A stretch of DNA of 64,000 bases from Collinsella sp. (lineage in GTDB: Bacteria; Actinomycetota; Coriobacteriia; Coriobacteriales; Coriobacteriaceae). The stretch lies in contig DXML01000011.1 of NCBI GenBank assembly GCA_019414205.1, positions 62,001-126,000 of the forward strand, written 5' to 3'. Of the stretch, positions 8,515-16,103 are shown piece after piece. Each line of letters starts with the position of its first letter. The stretch's first letter is position 1. A program made the position numbers and the translations under genes. The notes beneath the pieces are model-generated. The model made no database searches and was not told the DNA's origin. It saw nothing but the letters and a program-made list of their open reading frames with translations.

Positions 8515-9468
8515 ATGACAACCAAGTACACCGACGCGCCGCGCACGCGCGTCATGGCACCGGCCGCGCTCAACAACGGCGTGCACGAAAACCATTCCAT
8601 CGGACAGACCATGGCCATCGCGCCCAAAAAGGGCCTTTTCGACGACATTTCCATTCCCCAGATCATCGCTGGCGCCGCAGCCGCCGCCACAAGCGTCGCG
8701 CTTGCTTCCAAGATTGGTATCGCTGGTTCAGTAATTGGCGCCGCCGTGAGCTCGGTCATCACTGTTGTGTCCTCACAGGTTTACCGCCACTTTATCTCTG
8801 CCAGCGCCAAAGCCCTCAAAGGTACGCACGCCGACGTCGACTACCCCGCCGGCGCCTATGAGCCCGTTGAGCTTAATGCCGAGGAGCACCTGGGCGGCGC
8901 CGCGACTACGCAGGAGATGCGCCAGGTTGCTGGGCGCGCGACCACGGCGCGCGTTGCCCCCAACAGCTTGCGTGCCAAGGCGGCGGCAGAGCGCAGCCAG
9001 ACGCAAAAGAAGGTCATCGTCTTCTCGATCGCCATCGCCATCGTCGCGGTCATCGCCTGCGCCGGCGCCATCCTTATAACCACCGCCGGTGAGGGTCTGG
9101 GCGAGCGCCCCGAGCCAATCCTTTCGTCGCGCACGACCGAGAGCGATGCAAATGGCAACACCCAGTCGCAGGATCAGCAGGCACAGACGGACGATACGCA
9201 AGACGGTTCTACCTCTGCCGATTCGTCCTCGAACACCCAAAACCAATCGCAGGGCACCGATTCCTCTACGGCCAACAGTGGCACGCCGTCCGACACGACC
9301 AACTCAAGCCAAACAACTGACGGTTCACAGCCGAACACGGGAGGCCAGACGAGCGACACCACTTCGGGAACGAGTGCAGCAGACAGTAGCAACACCAACA
9401 GCTCGAGCGGAACCGCGTCCGGCACGGCATCTGACAGCTCGAGCCAAGGCACGGCATCGGGCAACTAA
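8515..9468 (+). CDS. Membrane protein with glycine-zipper segment and Ser/Thr-rich tail
   Basis: A 317-aa protein of unknown function. Residues about 46-90 are an Ala/Gly-rich hydrophobic stretch (IIAGAAAAATSVALASKIG) that looks like a glycine-zipper membrane segment. A clear transmembrane helix follows near 166-190 (VIVFSIAIAIVAVIACAGAI) after a basic QKK. The last ~120 residues are almost only Ser, Thr, Asn, Gln, Gly and Asp, as expected for an exposed, possibly glycosylated stalk. No sorting motif or catalytic motif is visible. GGAGG lies 8 bases upstream of the start. Followed by a strong terminator. Confidence 0.7.
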   Translation: MTTKYTDAPRTRVMAPAALNNGVHENHSIGQTMAIAPKKGLFDDISIPQIIAGAAAAATSVALASKIGIAGSVIGAAVSSVITVVSSQVYRHFISASAKALKGTHADVDYPAGAYEPVELNAEEHLGGAATTQEMRQVAGRATTARVAPNSLRAKAAAERSQTQKKVIVFSIAIAIVAVIACAGAILITTAGEGLGERPEPILSSRTTESDANGNTQSQDQQAQTDDTQDGSTSADSSSNTQNQSQGTDSSTANSGTPSDTTNSSQTTDGSQPNTGGQTSDTTSGTSAADSSNTNSSSGTASGTASDSSSQGTASGN

Positions 9469-9503
9469 GCACATTTGCCTCTCATAGATAACCGACCTGT
9501 ACA

Positions 9504-9535
9504 ACGGGCGCGAATCGAAAGCGGTTCGCGCCCGT
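9504..9535. terminator. Intrinsic terminator
   Basis: Eleven-base perfect stem ACGGGCGCGAA/TTCGCGCCCGT followed by TTTGCC on the plus strand, 36 bp after the stop of the Ser/Thr-rich protein. Confidence 0.8.
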
Positions 9536-9608
9536 TTGCCTTGGGCGCCGCCATGGCGAACGCCATGCGATGGTAAGATGCTTTACATGTGTAAAGAGGA
9601 GATTTGCC

Positions 9609-10916
9609 ATGAGCAAGACAATAGTTAGGCCCACGCTTTCGCTGGGCAACCACATCTATCTGTATCGCCTGCTGCGCGATGCGATTGGATGCGGCAAGCA
9701 AACGTTTATGACGCAGGTCGAGGAGGCGCTCGCTGCTGGCGACATGACCGCTTATGACCTGGGCTTCGAGTCCACGCGCGAGCTGCTCGAGGAGCTCAAC
9801 GACTGCATTAAGCTGACCGTCTTTAAGGGCGGCCGCCTGTATGCCACCGTCATCGCCAACGAGGTCTGGGATACCGCCCTTGCCAAGGGCGAGGACAAGT
9901 CCAAGGCTGCCAAGGGCGCCAAGCGGTCCTACAAAAAGAAGAAACGCGGTGAGAAGGACCTCAAGGCCGTGCGTCCCAAGCACGTTAAGCATCCCGAGCC
10001 CGAAGCCATGGTTGAAACCGTGCCGGAATCCGAGCCCGAGACAGAGATCGAAGCCGCTATTGAGGTAACAGCGGAAGCCGAAACAGAAATCGCCGCCACG
10101 ACCGATCCCGAAGTCATGTCAGAACAGGAAGCCACTGCGGAGCTCAACGAGGCTCCCAAGTCGATAACCGAAGAAGCCGCTGACCAGCCCGAGACGTCTG
10201 CATTCCAAAACAGCGATGTCTTTGGCAACGAGGCCGAGGGCGATCAGTCCGACGAGCCCGCCGATCAAGACGCTACCGCGTCGGCGCCGGAGCCCGAGAC
10301 GCCGCAGCCCGCCATCTCGCTCACGGTCGTCTATGACCCCGAGAACGCCAACGCCGGCATCACCACCATGGCTTCCACGCCGGTCGAGACAAAGCCGAGC
10401 ATCGAGAACGAGAACGCAACGCAGGTTGAGATTGAAACTGCAGCTGCAGACGCGCCCGTCACCGTGAAGCCCGCAGATTCCACAATCAAGCCGGAAGCGA
10501 CGCCGGAGCCCGCACCCGTCATCGAATCCGTGCCCACCTCTGCTTGCGACCAAATTCCCGCACCGGCACCGGCTCCGGCACCCGCAGCGGCCCCAACGCC
10601 CGCACCTGCAGCGCCCGCCATCCCCGAGGACTTCCCCGTCGATTTCGCAACCGAGGTCTTCTGCCCCGGCCCGCTTCTGCACCAGTTGTCGACCTATCTC
10701 CCCTACGGCGCCGATACCCTCGGCATCGTCGGCGAGTACTACTGGATCGCCCGCGAGCGCGGTACCATCGAGGCCGCGCGAAACCGCGCAAGCTTCCCCC
10801 TGCGCTACACGCAGGCCGGCGAGCGCCGCGAGGTTACCGTGCGCATCCGCCGCAACACCACCGGTGGCCTCGGATCCACCTGGGCCATCGATAAAGTCGA
10901 AGAACCCGAGCAGTAA
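9609..10916 (+). CDS. Protein with LOTUS-like N-terminus and acidic linker, unknown function
   Basis: A 435-aa protein in three parts. Residues 1-80 (TLSLGNHIYLYRLLRDAIG, then STRELLEELNDCIKLTVFKGG) resemble a small winged-helix fold of the OST-HTH/LOTUS kind; this is a shape impression. A Lys-rich patch (YKKKKRGEKD) follows, then about 240 residues of Glu/Ala/Pro/Thr low-complexity linker with an Ala-Pro run. The last 95 residues are again ordered, with a YLPYGADTLGIVGEYY block and a basic C-terminal strand (VRIRRNTTGG). An RNA- or DNA-binding role is possible. The ATG at 9609 has AGAGGAG nine bases upstream; an upstream in-frame ATG (9570) lacks a ribosome-binding site. Confidence 0.65.
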   Translation: MSKTIVRPTLSLGNHIYLYRLLRDAIGCGKQTFMTQVEEALAAGDMTAYDLGFESTRELLEELNDCIKLTVFKGGRLYATVIANEVWDTALAKGEDKSKAAKGAKRSYKKKKRGEKDLKAVRPKHVKHPEPEAMVETVPESEPETEIEAAIEVTAEAETEIAATTDPEVMSEQEATAELNEAPKSITEEAADQPETSAFQNSDVFGNEAEGDQSDEPADQDATASAPEPETPQPAISLTVVYDPENANAGITTMASTPVETKPSIENENATQVEIETAAADAPVTVKPADSTIKPEATPEPAPVIESVPTSACDQIPAPAPAPAPAAAPTPAPAAPAIPEDFPVDFATEVFCPGPLLHQLSTYLPYGADTLGIVGEYYWIARERGTIEAARNRASFPLRYTQAGERREVTVRIRRNTTGGLGSTWAIDKVEEPEQ

Positions 10917-10921
10917 CGACA

Positions 10922-10955
10922 AACGGCTCAAATCCAAATCAGGATTTGAGCCGTT
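10922..10955 (+). terminator. Intrinsic terminator
   Basis: Stem AACGGCTCAAATCC/GGATTTGAGCCGTT with a U-rich tail, immediately after the preceding stop codon. Confidence 0.9.
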
Positions 10956-10971
10956 TTTATTTGTTGATGTT

Positions 10972-11127
10972 GCGTAACCAACAGCGAGCGGGCCGCAAGT
11001 ACCCCAGGTTGCCGTGAAAGAGGAGCGACGCGTACTTCGGTACGCGAGCGACGGCTTGAACGGCAAGATGGGGTGCTTGCGACCCGCGCAGCGTCGAGCA
11101 GTTACGCGGTTTGGAAAACCGCGTAAC
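10972..11127. repeat. Long nested palindrome (~155 bp), possible structured RNA or mobile repeat
   Basis: Nested arms are visible: GCGTAAC/GTTACGC (10972-10978 with 11101-11107), a 19-bp arm with two mismatches (10988-11006 with 11069-11087), TTGCCGT/ACGGCAA (11009-11015 with 11060-11066), and a perfect CGCGTAC-TTCG-GTACGCG core (11029-11046). A second hairpin at 11101-11127 reuses GTTACGC, so two folds compete. It fills the gap between convergent genes. It has no reading frame of note. Confidence 0.7.
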
Positions 11128-11130
11128 GAT

Positions 11131-12810
11131 CTAGTCGCGCGTCAGCTTACGGTGGATACGATGCGGCTGGGCCGCGTCCTCGCCCAAGCGCTCGATGCGA
11201 TTGGCCTGATAGGCCTCGAAGTTGCCCTCGAACCAATACCAGTTGCCCGGATTCTCGTCGGTGCCCTCCCACGCCAGAATGTGTGTGGCGACGCGGTCCA
11301 GGAACATACGGTCGTGGCTAATGACCACCGAGCAGCCCGGGAACTCGAGCAGCGCCGCTTCGAGTGAGGACAGCGTCTCGACGTCGAGATCGTTCGTGGG
11401 CTCGTCGAGGAGCAGCAGGTTGCCTCCCTGCTTGAGCGTGAGCGCCAGGTTCAGACGATTGCGCTCACCACCGGAGAGTACGCCAGCGCGCTTCTGCTGG
11501 TCCTGACCCTTAAAGCCAAAGCTCGCCACGTACGCGCGGCTGGGGACCTCGGTCTCGCCGACCATCATGTGGTCCAGGCCATCCGAGACGACCTCCCACA
11601 GGTTCTTATCGGGATCGATGCCAGAACGGTTCTGGTCGACATAGGAGATCTTGACGGTCTCACCCACCTCAAGCTCGCCCGAAGTCAGCGGCTCCAGACC
11701 CACAATCGTCTTGAACAGCGTGGTCTTACCGACACCGTTGGGGCCGATGACGCCCACGATGCCGTTGCGCGGCAGGGTAAACGAAAGGTCGTCGATGAGC
11801 ACACGGCCATCGAACTCCTTGTGCAGATGATGGGCCTCGAGCACCTTGTTGCCCAGACGCGGGCCCACAGGGATGCGGATGTCGGTCCAGTCGAGCTTCT
11901 GGCTTGCGCGGGCCTCGGCCTCCATCTCCTCGTAGCGAGCCAGGCGGGCCTTGTTCTTGGCTTGGCGAGCCTTGGGCGAGCTGCGCACCCACTCGAGCTC
12001 GGCCTCCATGCGCTTGGCGAGCTTGGCATCGCGGTTACCCTGAGCCTCGATACGGGCGGCCTTGGTCTCCAGATACGTGGAGTAGTTGCCCTTGTAGGGA
12101 TAAAGGTGACCGCGGTCGACCTCGCAGATCCACTCGGCAACGTTATCCAGGAAGTAGCGATCGTGTGTGACGGCAAGCACCGCGCCCTGATAGTTATGCA
12201 GGAAGTGCTCGAGCCACAGGATCGACTCAGCGTCCAGGTGGTTCGTGGGCTCGTCGAGCAGCAGCAGGTCGGGAGCCTCGAGTAGCAGCTTGCACAGGGC
12301 CACGCGACGGCGCTCGCCGCCGGAAAGCACGTTAACCGGCATGTCGGAATCGGGCAGCTGCAGGGCGTCCATGGCCTGGCCGAGCTTGGAATCGATATCC
12401 CAGCCGTCGGCGGCGTCGATCTCGTCCTGGAGCTTGCCCATCTCGGCCATGAGGGCGTCCATGTCGCAATCCGGGTCGCACATCTCCTCGCCGATCTTGT
12501 TGAAGCGATCGACCTTGGCGATCATATCGCCAAACGCCATGCGCACGTTCTCGATGACGGTCTTGTCGTCGTCGAGCGGCGGCTCCTGCTGCAGGATGCC
12601 CACGGTGTAGCCGGGAGTGAGCCTGGCATCGCCGTTGGAGACCTCCTCGATACCGGCCATGATCTTGAGCAGGGTCGACTTGCCCATACCGTTGGGGCCC
12701 ACGACGCCGATCTTGGCACCGGGGTAGAAGCTCAGGGTCACGTCGTCAAGAATCACCTTGTCGCCATGGGCCTTACGAGCCTGATACATCTGGTAGATAA
12801 ACTCCGCCAT
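11131..12810 (-). CDS. ettA: ABC-F translation factor EttA (energy-dependent translational throttle)
   Basis: A 559-aa soluble ABC-F ATPase with two nucleotide-binding domains and no membrane segment. Domain 1 has GPNGMGKST and LSGGERRRVALC with LLLLDEPTNHLD; domain 2 has GPNGVGKTT, LSGGERNRLNLA and LLLLDEPTNDLD. A basic linker (about residues 240-310) joins them, and an arm insertion sits in domain 1. EttA binds the ribosomal E site and gates the first elongation step by the ATP/ADP ratio. Length and the opening MAEFIYQMYQARKAHGDKVIL fit EttA better than Uup or resistance ABC-F proteins. Confidence 0.93.
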   Translation of the reverse strand: MAEFIYQMYQARKAHGDKVILDDVTLSFYPGAKIGVVGPNGMGKSTLLKIMAGIEEVSNGDARLTPGYTVGILQQEPPLDDDKTVIENVRMAFGDMIAKVDRFNKIGEEMCDPDCDMDALMAEMGKLQDEIDAADGWDIDSKLGQAMDALQLPDSDMPVNVLSGGERRRVALCKLLLEAPDLLLLDEPTNHLDAESILWLEHFLHNYQGAVLAVTHDRYFLDNVAEWICEVDRGHLYPYKGNYSTYLETKAARIEAQGNRDAKLAKRMEAELEWVRSSPKARQAKNKARLARYEEMEAEARASQKLDWTDIRIPVGPRLGNKVLEAHHLHKEFDGRVLIDDLSFTLPRNGIVGVIGPNGVGKTTLFKTIVGLEPLTSGELEVGETVKISYVDQNRSGIDPDKNLWEVVSDGLDHMMVGETEVPSRAYVASFGFKGQDQQKRAGVLSGGERNRLNLALTLKQGGNLLLLDEPTNDLDVETLSSLEAALLEFPGCSVVISHDRMFLDRVATHILAWEGTDENPGNWYWFEGNFEAYQANRIERLGEDAAQPHRIHRKLTRD

Positions 12811-12901
12811 TTGCCTGTTTTATCCTTTCTACCTGCTGTTTCCCTATTCTTGATTCGCTTTAGTGGAAACGAAATGAGGAAACCAGCTCTGAAACTAAAC
12901 G

Positions 12902-12928
12902 AAAAAGGGGCATGGTTGCCCACACCCC
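12902..12928 (-). terminator. Intrinsic terminator after sdpI
   Basis: On the minus strand GGGGTGTGG-GCAA-CCATGCCCC pairs over nine positions (two G-U) and is followed by UUUUU. It lies 67 bp after the sdpI stop. Confidence 0.75.
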
Positions 12929-12994
12929 CTAATACTACCTGGGAAAAGTCCCCCGGAACATACTATGACCTGCGTACGCTAGTTTTCCGCAACC

Positions 12995-13699
12995 TTAACG
13001 AGCGGCTCGCTGCGATTTGCGCCACAGCAGATACGAATAGACGTAGGCAGCTCCAGCTGAACCAAACGCCAGAACCGCAATCACCGCGGCGACGACTTCA
13101 CTCGAAAGCACGCTACCCGCCACGCCCATCACAATCAGGCCAACGCCCAGCACCATAAAGCAAGCACCGCCAAAGCGCTGTGTACGGCGCCAGTTCTCGG
13201 GATCGGCAAGCGCCCAGGGCGTTTTGATCCCCAGCGTGTAGTTCTGCTTTACGCGCGGTAAGTAGTTGCCTACGCCGATGAACAGCAAACCGACAACACC
13301 GGAAATCAGCACGTTAACCGAACCGACCGCCGGCACCACGCCCCAGACCGTAAGCTCACCCAACCAGCTTATGGCACACATGAACAAGGTGAAGGCGATT
13401 ACGAAGCCCTGATAGAACTTGCCCGAGGTTCGATATGCCTCGCCTTTGGGGTCGATGCGCGGCACCACGCAGAACATTGCGAGAAGCGCCAGAGGCAGCG
13501 CGCCGAGCGCGGAGGCCATCCAGCTAGGACCCCAACCGTCGACGGCGCCGTTCGCGCCCCAGTGCGTGGGAATCTGCGCAGGCAAGCTCGGCATCACCAT
13601 GAGGTGCGCTACGACATTGGCGACGCACAGAGCGACCAGCGCAATCCACACGCGCGACGATACCCCCGTGGGGTGAATGCCCTTGTTTTCGTTATTCAT
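12995..13699 (-). CDS. sdpI: SdpI-family membrane protein
   Basis: A 234-aa protein with about six transmembrane helices. The DUF1648-type segment (PAQIPTHWGANGAVDGWG) is followed by an SdpI domain with NYLPRVKQNYTLGIKTPWAL. In Bacillus, SdpI is the immunity protein for the SdpC toxin and also a signal-transducing receptor that sequesters the SdpR repressor at the membrane. No sdpC gene is seen nearby, so here it is more likely an orphan SdpR/SdpI pair, as common in Firmicutes and Actinobacteria. The ATG at 13699 overlaps the sdpR stop by 8 bp, so the two are translationally coupled. Confidence 0.85.
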   Translation of the reverse strand: MNNENKGIHPTGVSSRVWIALVALCVANVVAHLMVMPSLPAQIPTHWGANGAVDGWGPSWMASALGALPLALLAMFCVVPRIDPKGEAYRTSGKFYQGFVIAFTLFMCAISWLGELTVWGVVPAVGSVNVLISGVVGLLFIGVGNYLPRVKQNYTLGIKTPWALADPENWRRTQRFGGACFMVLGVGLIVMGVAGSVLSSEVVAAVIAVLAFGSAGAAYVYSYLLWRKSQRAAR

Positions 13700-13970
13700 C
13701 CTTATCACCTTCAGTGTTTGTAAAGCCCATAAACCAGCCAATTAAATCCTGCATGACGGTGGTGTTTAAGCTGTATACGATGTTTTGGCCATGGCGCTCG
13801 TCGGTCACCAACCCGGCATTTTTGAGCGTCGCCAAGTGATGGCTTAGCGACGGCTTACTGATATCGAAATGCTCGGCAAGCTCCCCCGCCATGCAATTGC
13901 CCTCGCGCAGCAACTCCAAAATGCGCCGTCGCGTTGGATCGGCCAGCGCCTTAAAACCCTCTCCCGGCAT
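13692..13970 (-). CDS. sdpR: ArsR-family repressor, SdpR-like
   Basis: A 92-aa winged-helix regulator: FKALADPTRRRILELLREG, then the recognition region FDISKPSLSHHLATLKNAGLV and a wing with RHGQNIVYSLNTT. No metal-binding Cys cluster is present, which fits SdpR-type autorepressors rather than arsenic or cadmium sensors. It ends ...GDKDE with its stop overlapping sdpI. The ATG at 13970 is chosen for its AGGAGG; an upstream frame to 14015 has no such site. TCTAATTATCTAAT near 14029-14042, upstream, is a likely autoregulatory site. Confidence 0.85.
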   Translation of the reverse strand: MPGEGFKALADPTRRRILELLREGNCMAGELAEHFDISKPSLSHHLATLKNAGLVTDERHGQNIVYSLNTTVMQDLIGWFMGFTNTEGDKDE

Positions 13971-14059
13971 AGAACCTCCTCTCGCTATCTCTCGCGACGT
14001 GCACACTATACTCATTATTTAGATGTTTGTCTAATTATCTAATAGCAATGTTCTGTATA

Positions 14060-14086
14060 GAACATTCGTTCGTTTTTAGATACAAT
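14060..14086 (+). promoter_or_regulatory. LexA (SOS) box and -10 element upstream of the 28-aa peptide
   Basis: GAACATTCGTTC at 14060-14071 is a perfect match to the Gram-positive LexA/DinR box GAAC-N4-GTTC. It ends 9 bp before TACAAT (14081-14086), a good -10, so LexA binding would block this promoter. A second palindrome, AATGTTCT-GTAT-AGAACATT (14047-14066), overlaps it. Confidence 0.7.
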
Positions 14087-14137
14087 GGGTCCAGAAGCAG
14101 ATGGGCCAGCTCCCTCTTCCCAAGAAGGAGATGGACT

Positions 14138-14224
14138 ATGAGTATTGATAATGTCCTGACGTTGTTATTGCTTGTAATCGCGGCTGTGGAACTCGGCATC
14201 CACATAGGAAGTCGAATGAAATAG
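14138..14224 (+). CDS. 28-aa membrane peptide, probable holin-like/type I toxin under SOS control
   Basis: MSIDNVLTLLLLVIAAVELG followed by IHIGSRMK: a single hydrophobic helix with a charged tail. AAGGAG lies seven bases upstream of the ATG at 14138. Size and shape match the holin-like toxin peptides of Gram-positives (Hol_Tox type) and are functionally reminiscent of E. coli TisB, a LexA-controlled membrane toxin. The transcript would start behind the LexA box at 14060. The 120 bases after the stop contain several complementary segments, as is usual for type I toxin loci. Toxicity itself is inferred. Confidence 0.65.
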   Translation: MSIDNVLTLLLLVIAAVELGIHIGSRMK

Positions 14225-14345
14225 CCGCCCCCGCGTAATGCGAAGACGGCCACTTCTCACGCTACAAACGTGTTTGGGAGTTGGCCAACCCGCTGCAACG
14301 GGTGCCATCTGCTTCATCTTATGCGAATCCTTGCCTCATTTCAAC
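14225..14345. ncRNA. Structured region after the SOS peptide, possible antitoxin RNA locus
   Basis: Complementary segments GGCCACTTCTC/GGGAGTTGGCC (14249-14259 and 14275-14285) and CCCGCTGCAACGGG (14289-14302) predict stable hairpins. Type I toxin loci usually carry an antisense antitoxin RNA in this place. No promoter for an antisense RNA was identified with certainty. Confidence 0.35.
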
Positions 14346-14431
14346 AAGCCCCTAGGGCTCAAATGGAATCGCGATAATACCTATAATGGTGATAGCTAAA
14401 ACACGATTCGCTTCCCCATCGGAGGATGTCT

Positions 14432-15223
14432 ATGACCGAAACCGCTGCTCTCGTCGAGACACGCGACACCAAACTCGAGATCATCATGGGCCGCGAGGCA
14501 CTCGATAGACTCGCCAACGCCACGGTGCTGGTGCTCGGCTGCGGAGGCGTGGGCTCTAACTGCTGCGAGGCACTTGTCCGCGGCGGCATCGGTCATTTTG
14601 TGATTCTGGACAAGGATATCGTCGCGCCCAGCAACATCAATCGACAGGCCATCGCCTTTCACAGCACCGTCGGCAAGCGCAAGGTTGACGTGATGGAAGC
14701 CATGATCCACGACATCAATCCCGCCGCCAGCGTTATCAAGCGCACCGAATACCTGCTGAGCGACAACATCGACGAGTTCTTCGCGGGCGTTTTGGAGCAG
14801 ACGGGCGGCAAGCTCGACTACGTCGTCGACGCCATCGACACCATCTCGGCCAAGCTCACCATTGCCAAATATGCTCAGGACCACGGCATTCGTTTGGTTA
14901 GTTCCATGGGCGGGGCCAACAAGCTCCATCCCGAGTGCCTGCGCTTTGCCAACATCTTCGATACGGTACGTGACCCCATGAGCCGCATTATGCGCAAAGA
15001 ATGTAAGAAGCGCGGAATCAAGAGCCTACATGTACTGTTTAGCTGCGAGGAATCGGTTAAGACACAGCCCCGCGACCCTTCCAACATCCACGAGCGCACC
15101 GAGCTGGGAACTGCCAGTTTTATGCCGCCCATCATGGGTCAGATGATTGCCGGCGAGGTTATCCGCCAGATCAGTGGGCGCGGCACCGAACGCGTACGCT
15201 CCGATGGCCAGCGCCTAGACTAG
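14432..15223 (+). CDS. tcdA: tRNA threonylcarbamoyladenosine dehydratase
   Basis: A 263-aa E1-like (ThiF/MoeB) enzyme that activates the carboxylate of t6A37 with ATP to form cyclic ct6A in ANN-decoding tRNAs. The nucleotide loop GCGGVGSNCCEAL is followed by DKDIVAPSNINRQ, VDAIDTISAK and a C-terminal CEES segment. It has no second E1 Cys domain, matching TcdA/CsdL. The GGAGG is too close to the ATG at 14426, so the ATG at 14432 is preferred. tatD follows 14 bp downstream, probably in the same transcript. Confidence 0.88.
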   Translation: MTETAALVETRDTKLEIIMGREALDRLANATVLVLGCGGVGSNCCEALVRGGIGHFVILDKDIVAPSNINRQAIAFHSTVGKRKVDVMEAMIHDINPAASVIKRTEYLLSDNIDEFFAGVLEQTGGKLDYVVDAIDTISAKLTIAKYAQDHGIRLVSSMGGANKLHPECLRFANIFDTVRDPMSRIMRKECKKRGIKSLHVLFSCEESVKTQPRDPSNIHERTELGTASFMPPIMGQMIAGEVIRQISGRGTERVRSDGQRLD

Positions 15224-15237
15224 CGGAGCGCGCCGAG

Positions 15238-16020
15238 ATGGAGCCCCGGTTATTTGATGCACACTGCCATCTTGATTTAATGGCTCACCCGGACGCCGTT
15301 GCCGATGAGGCAACGGCGCTGGGCCTGATTCTATTTGACTGCGGCGTCGATCCGCACGACTTTGCACGCGCCAAGAAGCGCGCCTGCGGCCGTTCAAATA
15401 TCTTTGCCGGCATCGGCCTCCATCCCTGGTGGCTCGCCGACGGACGATGTGGCAACGCTGAAATCAATCTGCTTTGCGAAGTCGCTGCACAAGAACGCTT
15501 GATCGGCGAGGTGGGACTCGACTTTTCCGCGCGCTTTGCCGGAAGCGAACCACTTCAAATACAGGCACTCGACCAGCTCTGCGATGCGCTCGCGCAGCGT
15601 CCTCTTGCCGGGCGCGTGATATCAATTCACGCCGTTCGTTCGGCAGGAACCGTACTGGACGTCCTCGAATCGCACGGATTACTCATCCCAATCTCCGACT
15701 CCCCCGCTATCATCTTTCACTGGTTTAGCGGCACTTCGGACGAACTCGCCCGCGCGCGAAACGCAGGCTGCTATTTTTCCGTGAACGAGCGCATGCTCGC
15801 CACCAAGCGCGGTCGCGAATACGCACGACAGATTCCACTCGACCGTCTACTGCTCGAGACCGATGCTCCGGCTGAGTCAAACACAGAAACAAGCACGCAA
15901 TCGCTCATCAGATCGCTCACAAGGACCTCGGTACGCATCGCCTCACTCAAAAACTGCGACGCAAAGCATATCGAATCGGCGGCTTTAACAAATGCACGCA
16001 CTGTTTTTGATCTTCGCTAA
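15238..16020 (+). CDS. tatD: TatD-family metal-dependent nuclease
   Basis: A 260-aa TIM-barrel hydrolase. The metal ligands of the family are all visible: DAHCHLD at the N-terminus, IGEVGLDFS (Glu), SIHAVRSAG, FHWFSG, and the C-terminal LLLETDAP (Asp). TatD proteins are 3'-5' DNases/RNases with roles in oxidative DNA repair and RNA turnover. It is rather divergent in the second half compared with classic YcfH/TatD. It lies in tandem with tcdA. Confidence 0.85.
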   Translation: MEPRLFDAHCHLDLMAHPDAVADEATALGLILFDCGVDPHDFARAKKRACGRSNIFAGIGLHPWWLADGRCGNAEINLLCEVAAQERLIGEVGLDFSARFAGSEPLQIQALDQLCDALAQRPLAGRVISIHAVRSAGTVLDVLESHGLLIPISDSPAIIFHWFSGTSDELARARNAGCYFSVNERMLATKRGREYARQIPLDRLLLETDAPAESNTETSTQSLIRSLTRTSVRIASLKNCDAKHIESAALTNARTVFDLR

Positions 16021-16031
16021 CCTCGGTGTGC

Positions 16032-16083
16032 AAAAAAATGCCAATAGGGACATGCGAATCGCACAACGCAGTCCCTATTGGCA
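16032..16083 (-). terminator. Intrinsic terminator of the fructoselysine operon
   Basis: Thirteen-base perfect stem TGCCAATAGGGAC/GTCCCTATTGGCA (16039-16051 with 16071-16083) followed on the minus strand by seven U. It ends the long minus-strand operon and also separates it from the convergent tatD. Confidence 0.85.
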
Positions 16084-16103
16084 GGCAGTACAATTCGGCA
16101 GCA

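Noticed and set aside
10560..10620. Ala-Pro codon run as a CRISPR or tandem repeat
   Set aside because: It is an in-frame low-complexity linker within one protein, without regular spacer structure. No CRISPR-like array was seen anywhere in the window.
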